Shown here piece after piece: positions 40,951 through 49,323 of a DNA stretch of 64,000 bases. This stretch comes from Mycolicibacterium frederiksbergense (GTDB taxonomy: Bacteria; Actinomycetota; Actinomycetes; Mycobacteriales; Mycobacteriaceae), in assembly GCF_012223425.1 (NCBI RefSeq), contig NZ_CP038799.1:3270249-3334248 (forward strand), in the 5' to 3' direction. The notes under the pieces are model-generated. The model did not search any database and had not been told where the DNA came from. It saw only the letters and a program-made list of their open reading frames with translations. The number at the start of each line of letters is the position of its first letter. Positions within the stretch are counted from its first letter, which is position 1. The translations under genes and the position numbers were made by a program.

Positions 40951-41814
40951 CTAGCCGGCCGGAATGAGCTCCACGCCGGAGAGCACCACGGTGTTGTCCC
41001 GGCTGGGGGCGGTGAGCGTCCCGATGTACTTGCCGTCGTGGTGCCAGATGTTGGCCTGCAACGTCTCGCCGGGGATGACGGTGCCCGCGAACCGCGCGCC
41101 GTAGGTGCCGACCTGGCGCACATCACCGTCCAGGAAGTGATCGACGATGGCCTTGGCGCCGATGCCGTAGGTGCACAGCCCGTGCAGGATGGGGCGGTCG
41201 AAACCGGCGGCCTTGGCGAATCCGGGATCCGAGTGCAGCGGATTGCGGTCACCGCACAGCCGGTACAGCAGCGCCTGCTGCGGCAGCGTCGGAATGGCGA
41301 TCTCGGCGTCGGGTGCGCGGTCGGGCAGTTCCACCGACGTGGAGGGCCCACGCTCACCACCGAATCCGCCCTCGCCGCGGGCGAAGATGGAGCGCTTCGT
41401 CGTCCACAGCACCGTGCCGGACTCATCGGTCACGGTGGATTCGCTGACGATGACGGCCGCCTTGCCCTTGTCCCAGATCTCGGTGAAGCGCTGCTTGGAC
41501 CAGGCCTTGCCGCTGGTCGGGATGGGCCCGGGCACTGTCACGCCCTCGCTGGCGTGCAGCACCTTGGACAACTCGATGTCGATACCGGGGAACTGCACCG
41601 TCGGCGCCTCGGTCATGTGGAAGCTGACCGCGACATTGCCGAAGGTGGGCAGCACCTGCGGGGTGTTGTCGGTCAGGTAGCGCAGCTCGCGCTCATCCAT
41701 CGGGTCGGCGCCGGCACCCAGACCGAGGTGGTAGAGCTGGATATCGCTACTGGTCCAGGAGAACTCGATGGGCTCCAGATCGGCGGCGAGCGCCAAGGCG
41801 GCATCAATCGGCAT
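40951..41814 (-). CDS. hsd4B: MaoC-like 2-enoyl-CoA hydratase (Rv3538 type)
   Basis: A 287-residue double hot-dog hydratase similar to Rv3538, historically named Hsd4B. The C-terminal half carries the hydratase-2 motif GDRNPLHSDPGFAKAAGF (Asp and His catalytic residues) followed by PILHGLCTYG. It hydrates enoyl-CoA intermediates of the longer sterol side chain. It starts one base after the kstD stop and is co-transcribed with it from the KstR box at 43500. Confidence 0.9.
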   Translation of the reverse strand: MPIDAALALAADLEPIEFSWTSSDIQLYHLGLGAGADPMDERELRYLTDNTPQVLPTFGNVAVSFHMTEAPTVQFPGIDIELSKVLHASEGVTVPGPIPTSGKAWSKQRFTEIWDKGKAAVIVSESTVTDESGTVLWTTKRSIFARGEGGFGGERGPSTSVELPDRAPDAEIAIPTLPQQALLYRLCGDRNPLHSDPGFAKAAGFDRPILHGLCTYGIGAKAIVDHFLDGDVRQVGTYGARFAGTVIPGETLQANIWHHDGKYIGTLTAPSRDNTVVLSGVELIPAG

Positions 41815-41815
41815 A

Positions 41816-43498
41816 TCAGCCCTTTCCGGCAATCGCGAGCGCAGCCAGGTATCCGAAGGTCATCGCGGGTCCGATGGTCCCGCCCGGGCCGGGATAGGTG
41901 TGCCCCATTACCGGCGAACTGACATTACCTGCGGCGTACAGCCCTTCGATCACCGAGTTGTCGTCACGCAGCGCACGCCCGTCGTTGTCGGTACGGATAC
42001 CGCCCTTGGTCCCCAGATCACCGGGCACCATCTTCGCGGCGTAGAACGGGCCGTGCTTGATCTCGCCCAGGTTCGGGTTGGGCTTGATCGTGGGGTCGCC
42101 GTAGTAGCGGTCATACGCGCTGTCGCCGCGGTGGAAGTCCTCGTCGACGCCCGAGCGCGCGAAGCCGTTGAACCGGTCGACGGTGGCGGCCAGCGCCTCC
42201 GCGGACAGCCCGGTCTTCTCCGCCAGCTCGGCCAGTGTGCCGGCCTTGACGATGACGCCGGACTCCATCCACTTCTTCGGAATGCGTTGTCCGGGTTGCA
42301 GCCCCGCGAAGATGTAGCGGTCGCGGTACTGCTGGTCGAAGATCATCCACGCCGGCACGTTCTCGCCGGGGCCCTCGCCCTGTCCGTACTTGCCGCCGTA
42401 CATGTGATGGCAGGCCTCGACATAGGGCATCGACTCGTTCATGAACCGCTTGGCTGACATGTTGACGATGATCGACCCGGGCGAATTGCGTTCCGACAGC
42501 GCGAACCACGGCGCGTCGACCAGTGGAACCGTCGGGCCCCACCACGAGTCCTCCATGAGCTCCAGTGCCGCACCGAGCTTTTCGGCGGCGAGGATACCGT
42601 CGCCGGTGTTGGCGGCAGCGCCCACGGTCCACTCGGTGGTGATCGGGGCGCGCTGGTACTTCACCCGCATCTGCTCGTTGTGCTCGAACCCGCCGGACCC
42701 CAGGATCACTCCCTTGCGGGCCCGGATCAGCGTCGGCTCAGCGCTTTCGGGGTCCTGCGTGTTACGCACATAGATCCCGCGCACCACGCCGTCCTGGACG
42801 TATAGATCGGTGAGCGCGGTGTTGAGCAGCACCGGCACGCCGGCCTTCTGCAGCCCGATACGCAGCGGAGCGATCAAGGCTCGGCCCATGCCGACGAGGT
42901 TCTTGCCGGTCGCGTTGGCCCAGACGGAGCGCACCCCGACCTTGATGCTGCGCAGCACGCCACGCGGGTGACGCTTGAGCTGGTTGAGCCGCACATAGTC
43001 CTGCTGCAGCACCACCATGTTCATCGGCACCTTGCCGTACGGCGGCTCGAGGCCCTTCTCGTCGGGACCGAGCTTCTTGGCGTTGAACGGCTTGGGTTCC
43101 ACCGAGCGACCGGTGGCCTTACCGCCCGGGGTCTCCGGGTAGTAATCGGAGTAGCCCGGCACCCAGCACAGCTTGAGTGGGGAGTTCTTGAGAACGAACG
43201 ACAGCATCTCCGGACTGCGGTCCAGGTAGGTGTCGATCTTGTCGGCCGGCACCGCGTCGCCGATGATGGCGTGCAGGTACTGGCGTGCCGCTTCGGCGGT
43301 GTCTTTGACCCCGTCACGCTTGAGGATCTCGTTGTTCGGGATCCACACGCCGCCACCTGACCGCGCAGTGGAACCACCGTAGCGCGGAGCCTTCTCGACG
43401 ACTACTGTCGAGAGACCCTGGTGAGCAGCGGTGAGGGCGGCGACCATGCCGGCAGCGCCGCTGCCGACCACGACGACGTCGTACTCCTGTCCAGTCAT
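41816..43498 (-). CDS. kstD: KstD, 3-ketosteroid delta-1-dehydrogenase
   Basis: A 560-residue flavoprotein similar to Rv3537. The N-terminal FAD motif is VVVGSGAAGMVAA. The C-terminal active-site stretch GHTYPGPGGTIGPAM holds the conserved tyrosine and glycine that bind the 3-keto group. It introduces the C1-C2 double bond, which with KshA leads to ring-B opening. ATG 43498 is chosen. The KstR box starts one base upstream, and TATAAC within it would serve as the -10 of a leaderless transcript. Confidence 0.96.
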   Translation of the reverse strand: MTGQEYDVVVVGSGAAGMVAALTAAHQGLSTVVVEKAPRYGGSTARSGGGVWIPNNEILKRDGVKDTAEAARQYLHAIIGDAVPADKIDTYLDRSPEMLSFVLKNSPLKLCWVPGYSDYYPETPGGKATGRSVEPKPFNAKKLGPDEKGLEPPYGKVPMNMVVLQQDYVRLNQLKRHPRGVLRSIKVGVRSVWANATGKNLVGMGRALIAPLRIGLQKAGVPVLLNTALTDLYVQDGVVRGIYVRNTQDPESAEPTLIRARKGVILGSGGFEHNEQMRVKYQRAPITTEWTVGAAANTGDGILAAEKLGAALELMEDSWWGPTVPLVDAPWFALSERNSPGSIIVNMSAKRFMNESMPYVEACHHMYGGKYGQGEGPGENVPAWMIFDQQYRDRYIFAGLQPGQRIPKKWMESGVIVKAGTLAELAEKTGLSAEALAATVDRFNGFARSGVDEDFHRGDSAYDRYYGDPTIKPNPNLGEIKHGPFYAAKMVPGDLGTKGGIRTDNDGRALRDDNSVIEGLYAAGNVSSPVMGHTYPGPGGTIGPAMTFGYLAALAIAGKG

Positions 43499-43499
43499 G

Positions 43500-43513
43500 T
43501 AGAACACGTTATA
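43500..43513. promoter_or_regulatory. KstR operator between kstD and hsaE
   Basis: TAGAACACGTTATA fits TnnAACnnGTTnnA. On the minus strand its first bases read TATAAC, a plausible kstD -10, nine bases before the ATG at 43498, so KstR would sit directly on the promoter. hsaE starts 81 bases away on the other strand. Confidence 0.93.
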
Positions 43514-43593
43514 GAATTGCAGTGCCTTTCGACAACAGGCCCGCAACTGTGCCGGTCGAGGCCCTAATCGAGTTATGAGGGGAATTCACCAAG

Positions 43594-44379
43594 ATGCTCA
43601 GTGTCGAGGTCCGTGACCAGCTTGCTGCCGATCTGGCTGAGGCGGAGCGTAGCCGGGTGCCGACAACCCCGTTGACGGATCGGTATGCCGATATCGACGT
43701 CGTCGATGCCTACGAGATCCAGCTGATCAACATCCGGCAGCGTGTTGCCGAGGGCGCGCGGGTGATCGGGCACAAGGTGGGTCTGTCCTCGGAGGCGATG
43801 CAGAAGATGATGGGGGTGGATGAGCCCGATTACGGTCATCTGCTCGCCGATATGGAGGTCTTCGAGGACAAACCGGTTGCGGCGGGCCGGTTTCTGTATC
43901 CGCGGGTCGAGGTCGAGGTGGGGTTCATCCTGGCCGATGACCTGCCCGGGGCCGGGTGCACCGAGGACGATGTGCTGGCCGCGACGGCGGCGTTCGCGCC
44001 GTCGATCGAGCTGATCGATACCCGGATCACCGACTGGAAGATCAAGCTGTGCGACACGATTGCCGACAACGCGTCGTCTGCGGGTTGGGTGCTTGGCCCG
44101 GAACGGGTGTCGCCCAAGGACATTGACATCAAAAACATCAGCGCTGTGCTTAAACGCAACGGTGAGGTGGTTGCCGAGGGTCGAAGTGACGCCGTGCTGG
44201 GCAATCCGGTCACCTCGGTGGCGTGGTTGGCGCGCAAGGTCGATCAGTTCGGGGTTCGCCTGAAGGCGGGGGACATCGTGTTGCCGGGTGCCTGCATGCG
44301 TGCGATAGATGCTCGTCCCGGTGACGATTTCGTAGCAGATTTCGACGGGCTAGGTTCAGTTCGTCTTTCTTTCGAATAG
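43594..44379 (+). CDS. hsaE: HsaE, 2-hydroxyhexa-2,4-dienoate hydratase
   Basis: A 261-residue member of the MhpD/fumarylacetoacetase-like hydratase family, similar to Rv3536c. GHKVGLSSEAMQKMMGVDEP and YPRVEVEVGFIL carry the metal-binding glutamates. It hydrates the dienoate released by HsaD from the A/B rings to 4-hydroxy-2-oxohexanoate. It heads hsaE-hsaG-hsaF. Confidence 0.95.
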   Translation: MLSVEVRDQLAADLAEAERSRVPTTPLTDRYADIDVVDAYEIQLINIRQRVAEGARVIGHKVGLSSEAMQKMMGVDEPDYGHLLADMEVFEDKPVAAGRFLYPRVEVEVGFILADDLPGAGCTEDDVLAATAAFAPSIELIDTRITDWKIKLCDTIADNASSAGWVLGPERVSPKDIDIKNISAVLKRNGEVVAEGRSDAVLGNPVTSVAWLARKVDQFGVRLKAGDIVLPGACMRAIDARPGDDFVADFDGLGSVRLSFE

Positions 44380-44388
44380 GAGCCACAT

Positions 44389-45306
44389 ATGGCTGAGAAG
44401 TTGAGTGTTGCGATTGTGGGGTCGGGCAATATCAGCACCGATCTGCTGTACAAGTTGTTGCGGTCGGAGTGGCTGGAGCCGCGCTGGATGATCGGTATCG
44501 ATCCGGCGTCCGAGGGTTTGGCCCGTGCCCGCAAGCTCGGGTTGGAGACCAGTCACGAGGGGGTGGATTGGCTGCTGGGCCAGTCCGAGCGCCCCGATAT
44601 CGTGTTCGAGGCGACCAGTGCCTATGTGCACCGCGATGCTGCGCCGCGCTACGCCGAAGCGGGGATCACCGCGATCGATCTGACTCCGGCGGCGGTGGGG
44701 CCGGGGGTGATTCCGCCGGCGAATCTGCGGGCGCATCTGGATGCGCCGAATGTGAACATGGTGACTTGTGGTGGGCAGGCGACCATCCCGATGGTGTATG
44801 CGGTGTCTCGGGTGGTGGATGTGTCCTACGCCGAGATCGTGGCGTCGGTGTCCTCGGCTTCGGCCGGTCCGGGCACGCGGGCCAATATCGATGAGTTCAC
44901 CAAGACCACCAGTGCGGGTGTGCGCGATATCGGTGGGGCGCGCAGCGGCAAGGCGATCATCATTTTGAACCCGGCGGATCCGCCGATGATCATGCGCGAC
45001 ACCATTTTCTGCGCGATCCCCGAGGACGCCGATCATGACGCGATCACAGCCTCGATCAAGGAGGTCGTGGCCGAGGTGCAGACCTACGTGCCCGGCTACC
45101 GGCTGCTCAACGAGCCGCAGTTCGATGAGCCGACGGTGTTCAACGGCGGCAACCATCTGGTCACCACGTTCGTCGAGGTCGAAGGCGCCGGGGACTACCT
45201 GCCGCCCTATGCGGGGAACCTGGACATCATGACCGCGGCGGCGACCAAGGTGGGCGAGGAGATCGCCCGCGAACGAGTTTCAGCAGGGACAGGGGTGCAG
45301 GCATGA
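44389..45306 (+). CDS. hsaG: HsaG, acylating propionaldehyde dehydrogenase
   Basis: A 305-residue NAD-dependent acylating aldehyde dehydrogenase similar to Rv3535c. It has the NAD motif IVGSGNISTDLL and the catalytic cysteine in MVTCGGQATIP (about residue 127). It converts propionaldehyde from HsaF to propionyl-CoA by channelling in a tight complex. Its stop overlaps the hsaF ATG (ATGA). Confidence 0.95.
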   Translation: MAEKLSVAIVGSGNISTDLLYKLLRSEWLEPRWMIGIDPASEGLARARKLGLETSHEGVDWLLGQSERPDIVFEATSAYVHRDAAPRYAEAGITAIDLTPAAVGPGVIPPANLRAHLDAPNVNMVTCGGQATIPMVYAVSRVVDVSYAEIVASVSSASAGPGTRANIDEFTKTTSAGVRDIGGARSGKAIIILNPADPPMIMRDTIFCAIPEDADHDAITASIKEVVAEVQTYVPGYRLLNEPQFDEPTVFNGGNHLVTTFVEVEGAGDYLPPYAGNLDIMTAAATKVGEEIARERVSAGTGVQA

Positions 45307-46361
45307 GCGGCACAGGTGAGATTTTCTTCAACCCGGTGTGGGATGTCCGGATGACCGACACGTCGTTGCGGGACGGGTCTCATCACAAGCGCCACCAGTT
45401 CAGCACCGATGAGGTGCGCTCGATCGTCGCGGCGCTGGACACGGCGGGGGTGCCGGTCATCGAGGTCACCCATGGTGACGGGCTGGGCGGGTCGTCGTTC
45501 AACTACGGGTTCTCGAAAACTCCTGAGCAGGAGCTGATCAAGCTCGCGGCGCAGACGGCCAAGGACGCCAAGATCGCCTTTTTGATGCTGCCCGGTGTGG
45601 GCACCAAGGAGGACATCAAGGAGGCGCAGAACAATGGTGGTGAGATCTGTCGGATCGCCACCCATTGCACTGAGGCCGATGTGTCGATCCAGCATTTCGG
45701 GCTGGCCCGTGAACTCGGGTTGGAGACGGTCGGGTTTTTGATGATGAGCCACACCATTTCCCCGGAGAAGCTCGCGGCCCAGGCCCGGATCATGGCTGAT
45801 GCGGGTTGTCAGTGCGTGTATGTGGTGGATTCTGCGGGTGCGTTGGTGCTCGATCAGGTCGCCGATCGGGTGGCCGCGTTGGTCGCCGAACTCGGCGATG
45901 ATGCCCAGGTCGGTTTTCATGGGCATGAGAACCTCGGGCTCGGGGTGGCCAACAGCATCGAGGCGGTGCGTGCCGGTGCCAAGCAGATCGACGGATCGTG
46001 TCGCCGGTTCGGTGCCGGTGCCGGTAATGCGCCGGTGGAGGCGATGATCGGGGTGTTCGACAAGATCGGGGTGAAGACCGGTATCGATTTCTTCGAGATC
46101 GCCGATGCCGCCGAAGAGGTCGTGGCCCCGGCGATGCCCGCGGAGTGCCTGCTGGATCGTAACGCGCTGATCATGGGGTATTCCGGGGTGTACTCCAGCT
46201 TCCTCAAGCACGCCATCCGCCAGTCCGAGCGCTACGGTGTGCCCGCGCATCAGCTGCTGCACCGCGCCGGGCAACGCAAGCTGATCGGTGGCCAGGAAGA
46301 CCAGCTCATCGACATCGCCCTGGAGATCAAGCGCGAGCAAGAAGCCGCCGCCACAACATAG
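45303..46361 (+). CDS. hsaF: HsaF, 4-hydroxy-2-oxohexanoate aldolase
   Basis: A 352-residue DRE-TIM aldolase similar to Rv3534c. The signature DTSLRDGSHHKRHQFS supplies the catalytic arginine and histidine, and GFHGHENLGLG gives the metal-binding histidines. A C-terminal helical domain contacts HsaG. It cleaves 4-hydroxy-2-oxohexanoate to pyruvate and propionaldehyde. It is the last gene of the operon, followed by a hairpin at 46418-46459. Confidence 0.95.
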   Translation: MSGTGEIFFNPVWDVRMTDTSLRDGSHHKRHQFSTDEVRSIVAALDTAGVPVIEVTHGDGLGGSSFNYGFSKTPEQELIKLAAQTAKDAKIAFLMLPGVGTKEDIKEAQNNGGEICRIATHCTEADVSIQHFGLARELGLETVGFLMMSHTISPEKLAAQARIMADAGCQCVYVVDSAGALVLDQVADRVAALVAELGDDAQVGFHGHENLGLGVANSIEAVRAGAKQIDGSCRRFGAGAGNAPVEAMIGVFDKIGVKTGIDFFEIADAAEEVVAPAMPAECLLDRNALIMGYSGVYSSFLKHAIRQSERYGVPAHQLLHRAGQRKLIGGQEDQLIDIALEIKREQEAAATT

Positions 46362-46417
46362 CGTCAGCGCCGCGGCGGGTATCAGCCGATCATCAGCGAA
46401 TAGATAAGCGACAGACA

Positions 46418-46459
46418 GATATCCAACCATTCCTGGGAAGTCCCGGAAAAATGGATATC
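46418..46459. terminator. Nested hairpin downstream of hsaF
   Basis: Outer arms GATATCCA/TGGATATC (8 bp) enclose TTCC/GGAA and GGG/CCC arms around an AAGT loop, 56 bases after the hsaF stop. This is a likely transcript end for hsaE-hsaG-hsaF. Confidence 0.55.
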
Positions 46460-46510
46460 GGGCCTGTGTAATTTGTCAGAAAATCGGCCTGAAATGCGGT
46501 TATAGCGCGA

Positions 46511-46551
46511 ATTTGTGAAAATAGCGTGAATTAGAGCGGTATTTCACAAAT
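46511..46551. promoter_or_regulatory. 10-bp inverted repeat upstream of the type III PKS
   Basis: ATTTGTGAAA (46511-46520) and TTTCACAAAT (46542-46551) are perfect reverse complements with a 21-base spacer, 47 bases before the PKS start, in an unusually AT-rich 240-base gap. The centre-to-centre distance of 31 bases (three helical turns) suits a repressor binding two half-sites. Confidence 0.5.
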
Positions 46552-46597
46552 GGCGATTCGGATGAACTTATTCGGTGTTGTCATGCGTTCAACGGGC

Positions 46598-47695
46598 ATG
46601 ACAGATACATCGGAAACCCCATTCATCAACACCCTCGGCAGCCCGCGTCCGGGTGCCCCGCACATCGCGGGCACCGGGGTGGCAATGACGCCGCACCGGT
46701 ACTCACAGGACGAGGTCGTCCGCGAGCTCGGCACGGTTGTCGACCCGGCATTCACCCGGTTCGCAAGCACCAGCGGGGTCGCGACCCGCAGCCTCGCGCT
46801 GCCCCTCGATCGCTACGCGACGCTTTCGGGCTTCACCGAGGCAAACGAGGCCTACCTGCAGGTCGCGACGGAACTCGGTGAACGTGCCGCACGCACGGCG
46901 CTGGACGACGCCCATCTGCGGCCGGAGGACGTGGATGCCGTGATCGCGGTGTCGAGCACGGGGCGTCGCCGTTCCGACGATCGACGCCCGGATCTTCTCC
47001 CGGCTGGGGTTGCGGCCCGACGTGAAGCGGCTCCCGCTCTTCGGCCTGGGCTGTGTCGGCGGTGCCGCCGGCCTGGCCCGGATGCACGATTACCTTCGCG
47101 GTTTCCCCGACCAGGTGGCGCTGCTGCTGTCGGTGGAACTGTGCTCGCTGACCCTGCAACGTGACGACACGTCCATCCCGGCGCTGATCGGACTGTGCCT
47201 GTTCGGTGACGGCGCCGGTGCCGTCGCGCCAATCGAACGCCGGCCGGGCCCAACCTGATCGGTAGGCCGCGAGTGCTGGCCACCCGCAGCAGGCTGTTCC
47301 CCGACACCGTCGACGTGATGGGCTGGAATGTCAGCGCGAGCGGATTTCAGCTGGTGATGTCGCGCGACGTGCCACGGATGGCCTCGGATCACCTGGGTGC
47401 CGAGGTCACCGACTTCCTGTCCGACCACGGCCTGACGACCGCCGACGTGTCCACCTGGGTGTGCCACCCGGGTGGACCCAAGGTGCTCGACGCGGTGTCG
47501 GAGGCACTGGACGTTCCGCCCGTCGAGTTCCGGCACAGCTGGGAGTCCATGCGGGACAACGGCAATATTTCGTCGGCGTCCGTGCTGGATGTGCTCGACC
47601 GCACGCTGACCGAGCCCCCGGACCGGGGATCGACGGGCCTGCTGCTGGCCATGGGGCCTGGATTCAGCTTCGAGCTCGTGTTGCTGGGCTGGTAG
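46598..47695 (+). pseudogene. Type III polyketide synthase broken by two frameshifts
   Basis: Read across three segments this is a whole chalcone-synthase-like enzyme of about 365 residues. Frame 1 runs to VIAVSSTG near 46957. One extra base in acggggcgtc shifts the frame into VAVPTIDARIF and the catalytic-cysteine segment PLFGLGCVGGAAGL. A second change between about 47220 and 47258 returns to the first frame for GWNVSASGF, the catalytic histidine in VCHPGGPKV and the asparagine in DNGNISSASV. All three catalytic residues survive, so the loss is recent or the shifts are sequencing errors. It resembles Pks11-type enzymes that make alkyl-pyrones or alkylresorcinols. Confidence 0.88.
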
Positions 47696-47705
47696 GCGGC
47701 CCGCG

Positions 47706-48206
47706 ATGTACTACCTGTTCATTGTGCTGATCGGTCTCGAGCGGCTGGTCGAGCTGGCGGTTTCGCGCAGAAACGCCAACTGGTCCTTCGCCCGCGGGGG
47801 CCGGGAGTTCGGTCAGGGTCATTACCCGGTGATGGTGGCGATGCACGGCGCGCTGCTGCTGTCGTGCATGGCCGAAGTCGCTTTCGCGCACCGGCCGTTC
47901 ATCCCCGCACTGGGGTGGCCGATGGTTGCCCTGGTGGCCGCCAGCACCATCGTCCGCTGGTGGTGTGTCGCCACGCTCGGCAAGCACTGGAATCCGAGGC
48001 TCATCATCGTGCCCGGCGCCGAACTGGTTCGCAGCGGTCCATATCGCTGGATACATCATCCCAACTACACCGCGGTCGCCGTGGAAGTCGTCGCCCTGCC
48101 GCTGGTGCATTCGGCATGGCTGACCGCCATCGTGTTCACCATCGCCAACGCGGCGGTACTGCGCGTGCGGATCACCGCCGAGAACCTCGCGCTCGGATAC
48201 GCCTGA
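47706..48206 (+). CDS. Isoprenylcysteine-carboxyl-methyltransferase-like membrane protein (SrsB type)
   Basis: A 166-residue integral membrane methyltransferase with four or five hydrophobic segments. The C-terminal SAM-binding signature is LVRSGPYRWIHHPNYTAVAVE. In actinobacteria such proteins follow type III polyketide synthases (srsA-srsB) and methylate phenolic lipids. Here it starts 10 bases after the PKS stop, so a phenolic-lipid role is inferred from linkage. The gene is intact even though the PKS is interrupted. Confidence 0.85.
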   Translation: MYYLFIVLIGLERLVELAVSRRNANWSFARGGREFGQGHYPVMVAMHGALLLSCMAEVAFAHRPFIPALGWPMVALVAASTIVRWWCVATLGKHWNPRLIIVPGAELVRSGPYRWIHHPNYTAVAVEVVALPLVHSAWLTAIVFTIANAAVLRVRITAENLALGYA

Positions 48207-48223
48207 GAAGAAGGAGCCGGGCG

Positions 48224-48254
48224 CCCCGGTCACCGAGCACAGGTGACCGGGGCC
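48224..48254. terminator. Strong bidirectional hairpin
   Basis: GCCCCGGTCACC and GGTGACCGGGGC form a perfect 12-bp GC-rich stem with a seven-base loop. It lies between the convergent methyltransferase (stop 48206) and hydrolase (stop 48274) genes, with no T-run. This is a clear intrinsic-type terminator serving both strands. Confidence 0.85.
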
Positions 48255-48273
48255 GCGGCGTGCGGCGACACGG

Positions 48274-49323
48274 CTACTCGGTGGGCGAGTATCCCGGCCT
48301 TGTCATCAGTTCGCGCAACCCGGCATCGATGAAGTCGGTGTCCACGTCGTTGGCGCCGCCACCGGCGAAGTGCCCCCAGATGCCCGGGATCACCCTGACC
48401 TCGCCGTGCGGTATGAACTCGCTCGCCCACTGCTCGTCCTCGGGCGGGAAGTACAGGTCCTTCTCGGCGGGCATGGCCAGCAGCGGGCACTTGATGGATG
48501 CCAGTGCCTTCTCCACATCGCCGTCGAAACCCGGTGTGTTACCGACATTTCCGCTGTGCCATGTACCGATCATGGTGATCAGGTTGTTCGGGTCGCGGCC
48601 GTCGCGGAAGAACCCCTCCCAGAACCCGTAGAGGAAGTCGTCGAAGGATGTGTAGCCCAGTTCGCGCCAGGTCTCCTGCCAGTAGAACGCCTGCGAGTAC
48701 CCCCAGCCGGAGTAGACCCGCGCGAACGCGCGTAACCCCTTGACCGGCAGCCGATCCGGTTCGTAGTCGCCTTCGGCGAAGGCGGCGTCGGCGGAGAGCG
48801 CGGCGACCAGCGACTCCAGGAATACCTTGTTGTGCGGTGCGGTGATGCTGGATCCACAGAAGGGTGCGGCCCGTTGCACCATCTCGGGATGGCTGACCGC
48901 CCACTGATACGTCTGGCCTGCACCCATCGACCACCCGGTGACAAGTGCGATCGACGTGATGCCGAACTTTTCGGTAACCAGCCGATACTGCGCTTCCACC
49001 TGGTCATGGAACGTGACGTCGGGAAAACGCGGCCCGTCATAGGGTGCGGGCGTGTTCGACGGTGACGAAGACAGCCCGTTGCCCAACATGTTGGGAACGA
49101 TGATGAACTTCTCGGCAGGATCGAGAACGCGGCCGGGCCCGATGAGCCACTCGTTGTCGGTGTGCCACCCGGAATACCAGGTGGGGTAGACGATCACGTT
49201 GGACCTGTCGGCGTTGAGTGTGCCGTAGGTCTTGAAGGCCAGTGTGGCGCCGCGCAGCGTGTGGCCATTCTGCAGGGTGAAGTTCCCGAGATCGAAATAC
49301 TCGGCGTCTGTCGGTGCGGGCAT
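48274..49323 (-). CDS. Alpha/beta hydrolase, homoserine-acetyltransferase-like
   Basis: A 349-residue alpha/beta-fold protein of the MetX-like group. The nucleophile elbow is GWSMGAGQ (serine near residue 131), the acidic residue lies in EKDLYFPPED, and the histidine in IWGHFAGGG. Such members next to amide hydrolases are usually hydrolases of unknown substrate and not true MetX. The ATG overlaps the formamidase stop (TGATG), so it is in the formamidase operon. Confidence 0.83.
   Translation of the reverse strand: MPAPTDAEYFDLGNFTLQNGHTLRGATLAFKTYGTLNADRSNVIVYPTWYSGWHTDNEWLIGPGRVLDPAEKFIIVPNMLGNGLSSSPSNTPAPYDGPRFPDVTFHDQVEAQYRLVTEKFGITSIALVTGWSMGAGQTYQWAVSHPEMVQRAAPFCGSSITAPHNKVFLESLVAALSADAAFAEGDYEPDRLPVKGLRAFARVYSGWGYSQAFYWQETWRELGYTSFDDFLYGFWEGFFRDGRDPNNLITMIGTWHSGNVGNTPGFDGDVEKALASIKCPLLAMPAEKDLYFPPEDEQWASEFIPHGEVRVIPGIWGHFAGGGANDVDTDFIDAGLRELMTRPGYSPTE

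Noticed and set aside
46550..46597. ATG 46550 as start of the polyketide synthase
   Set aside because: The extension would run from inside the inverted repeat and has no similarity; ATG 46598 gives a family-like N-terminus.
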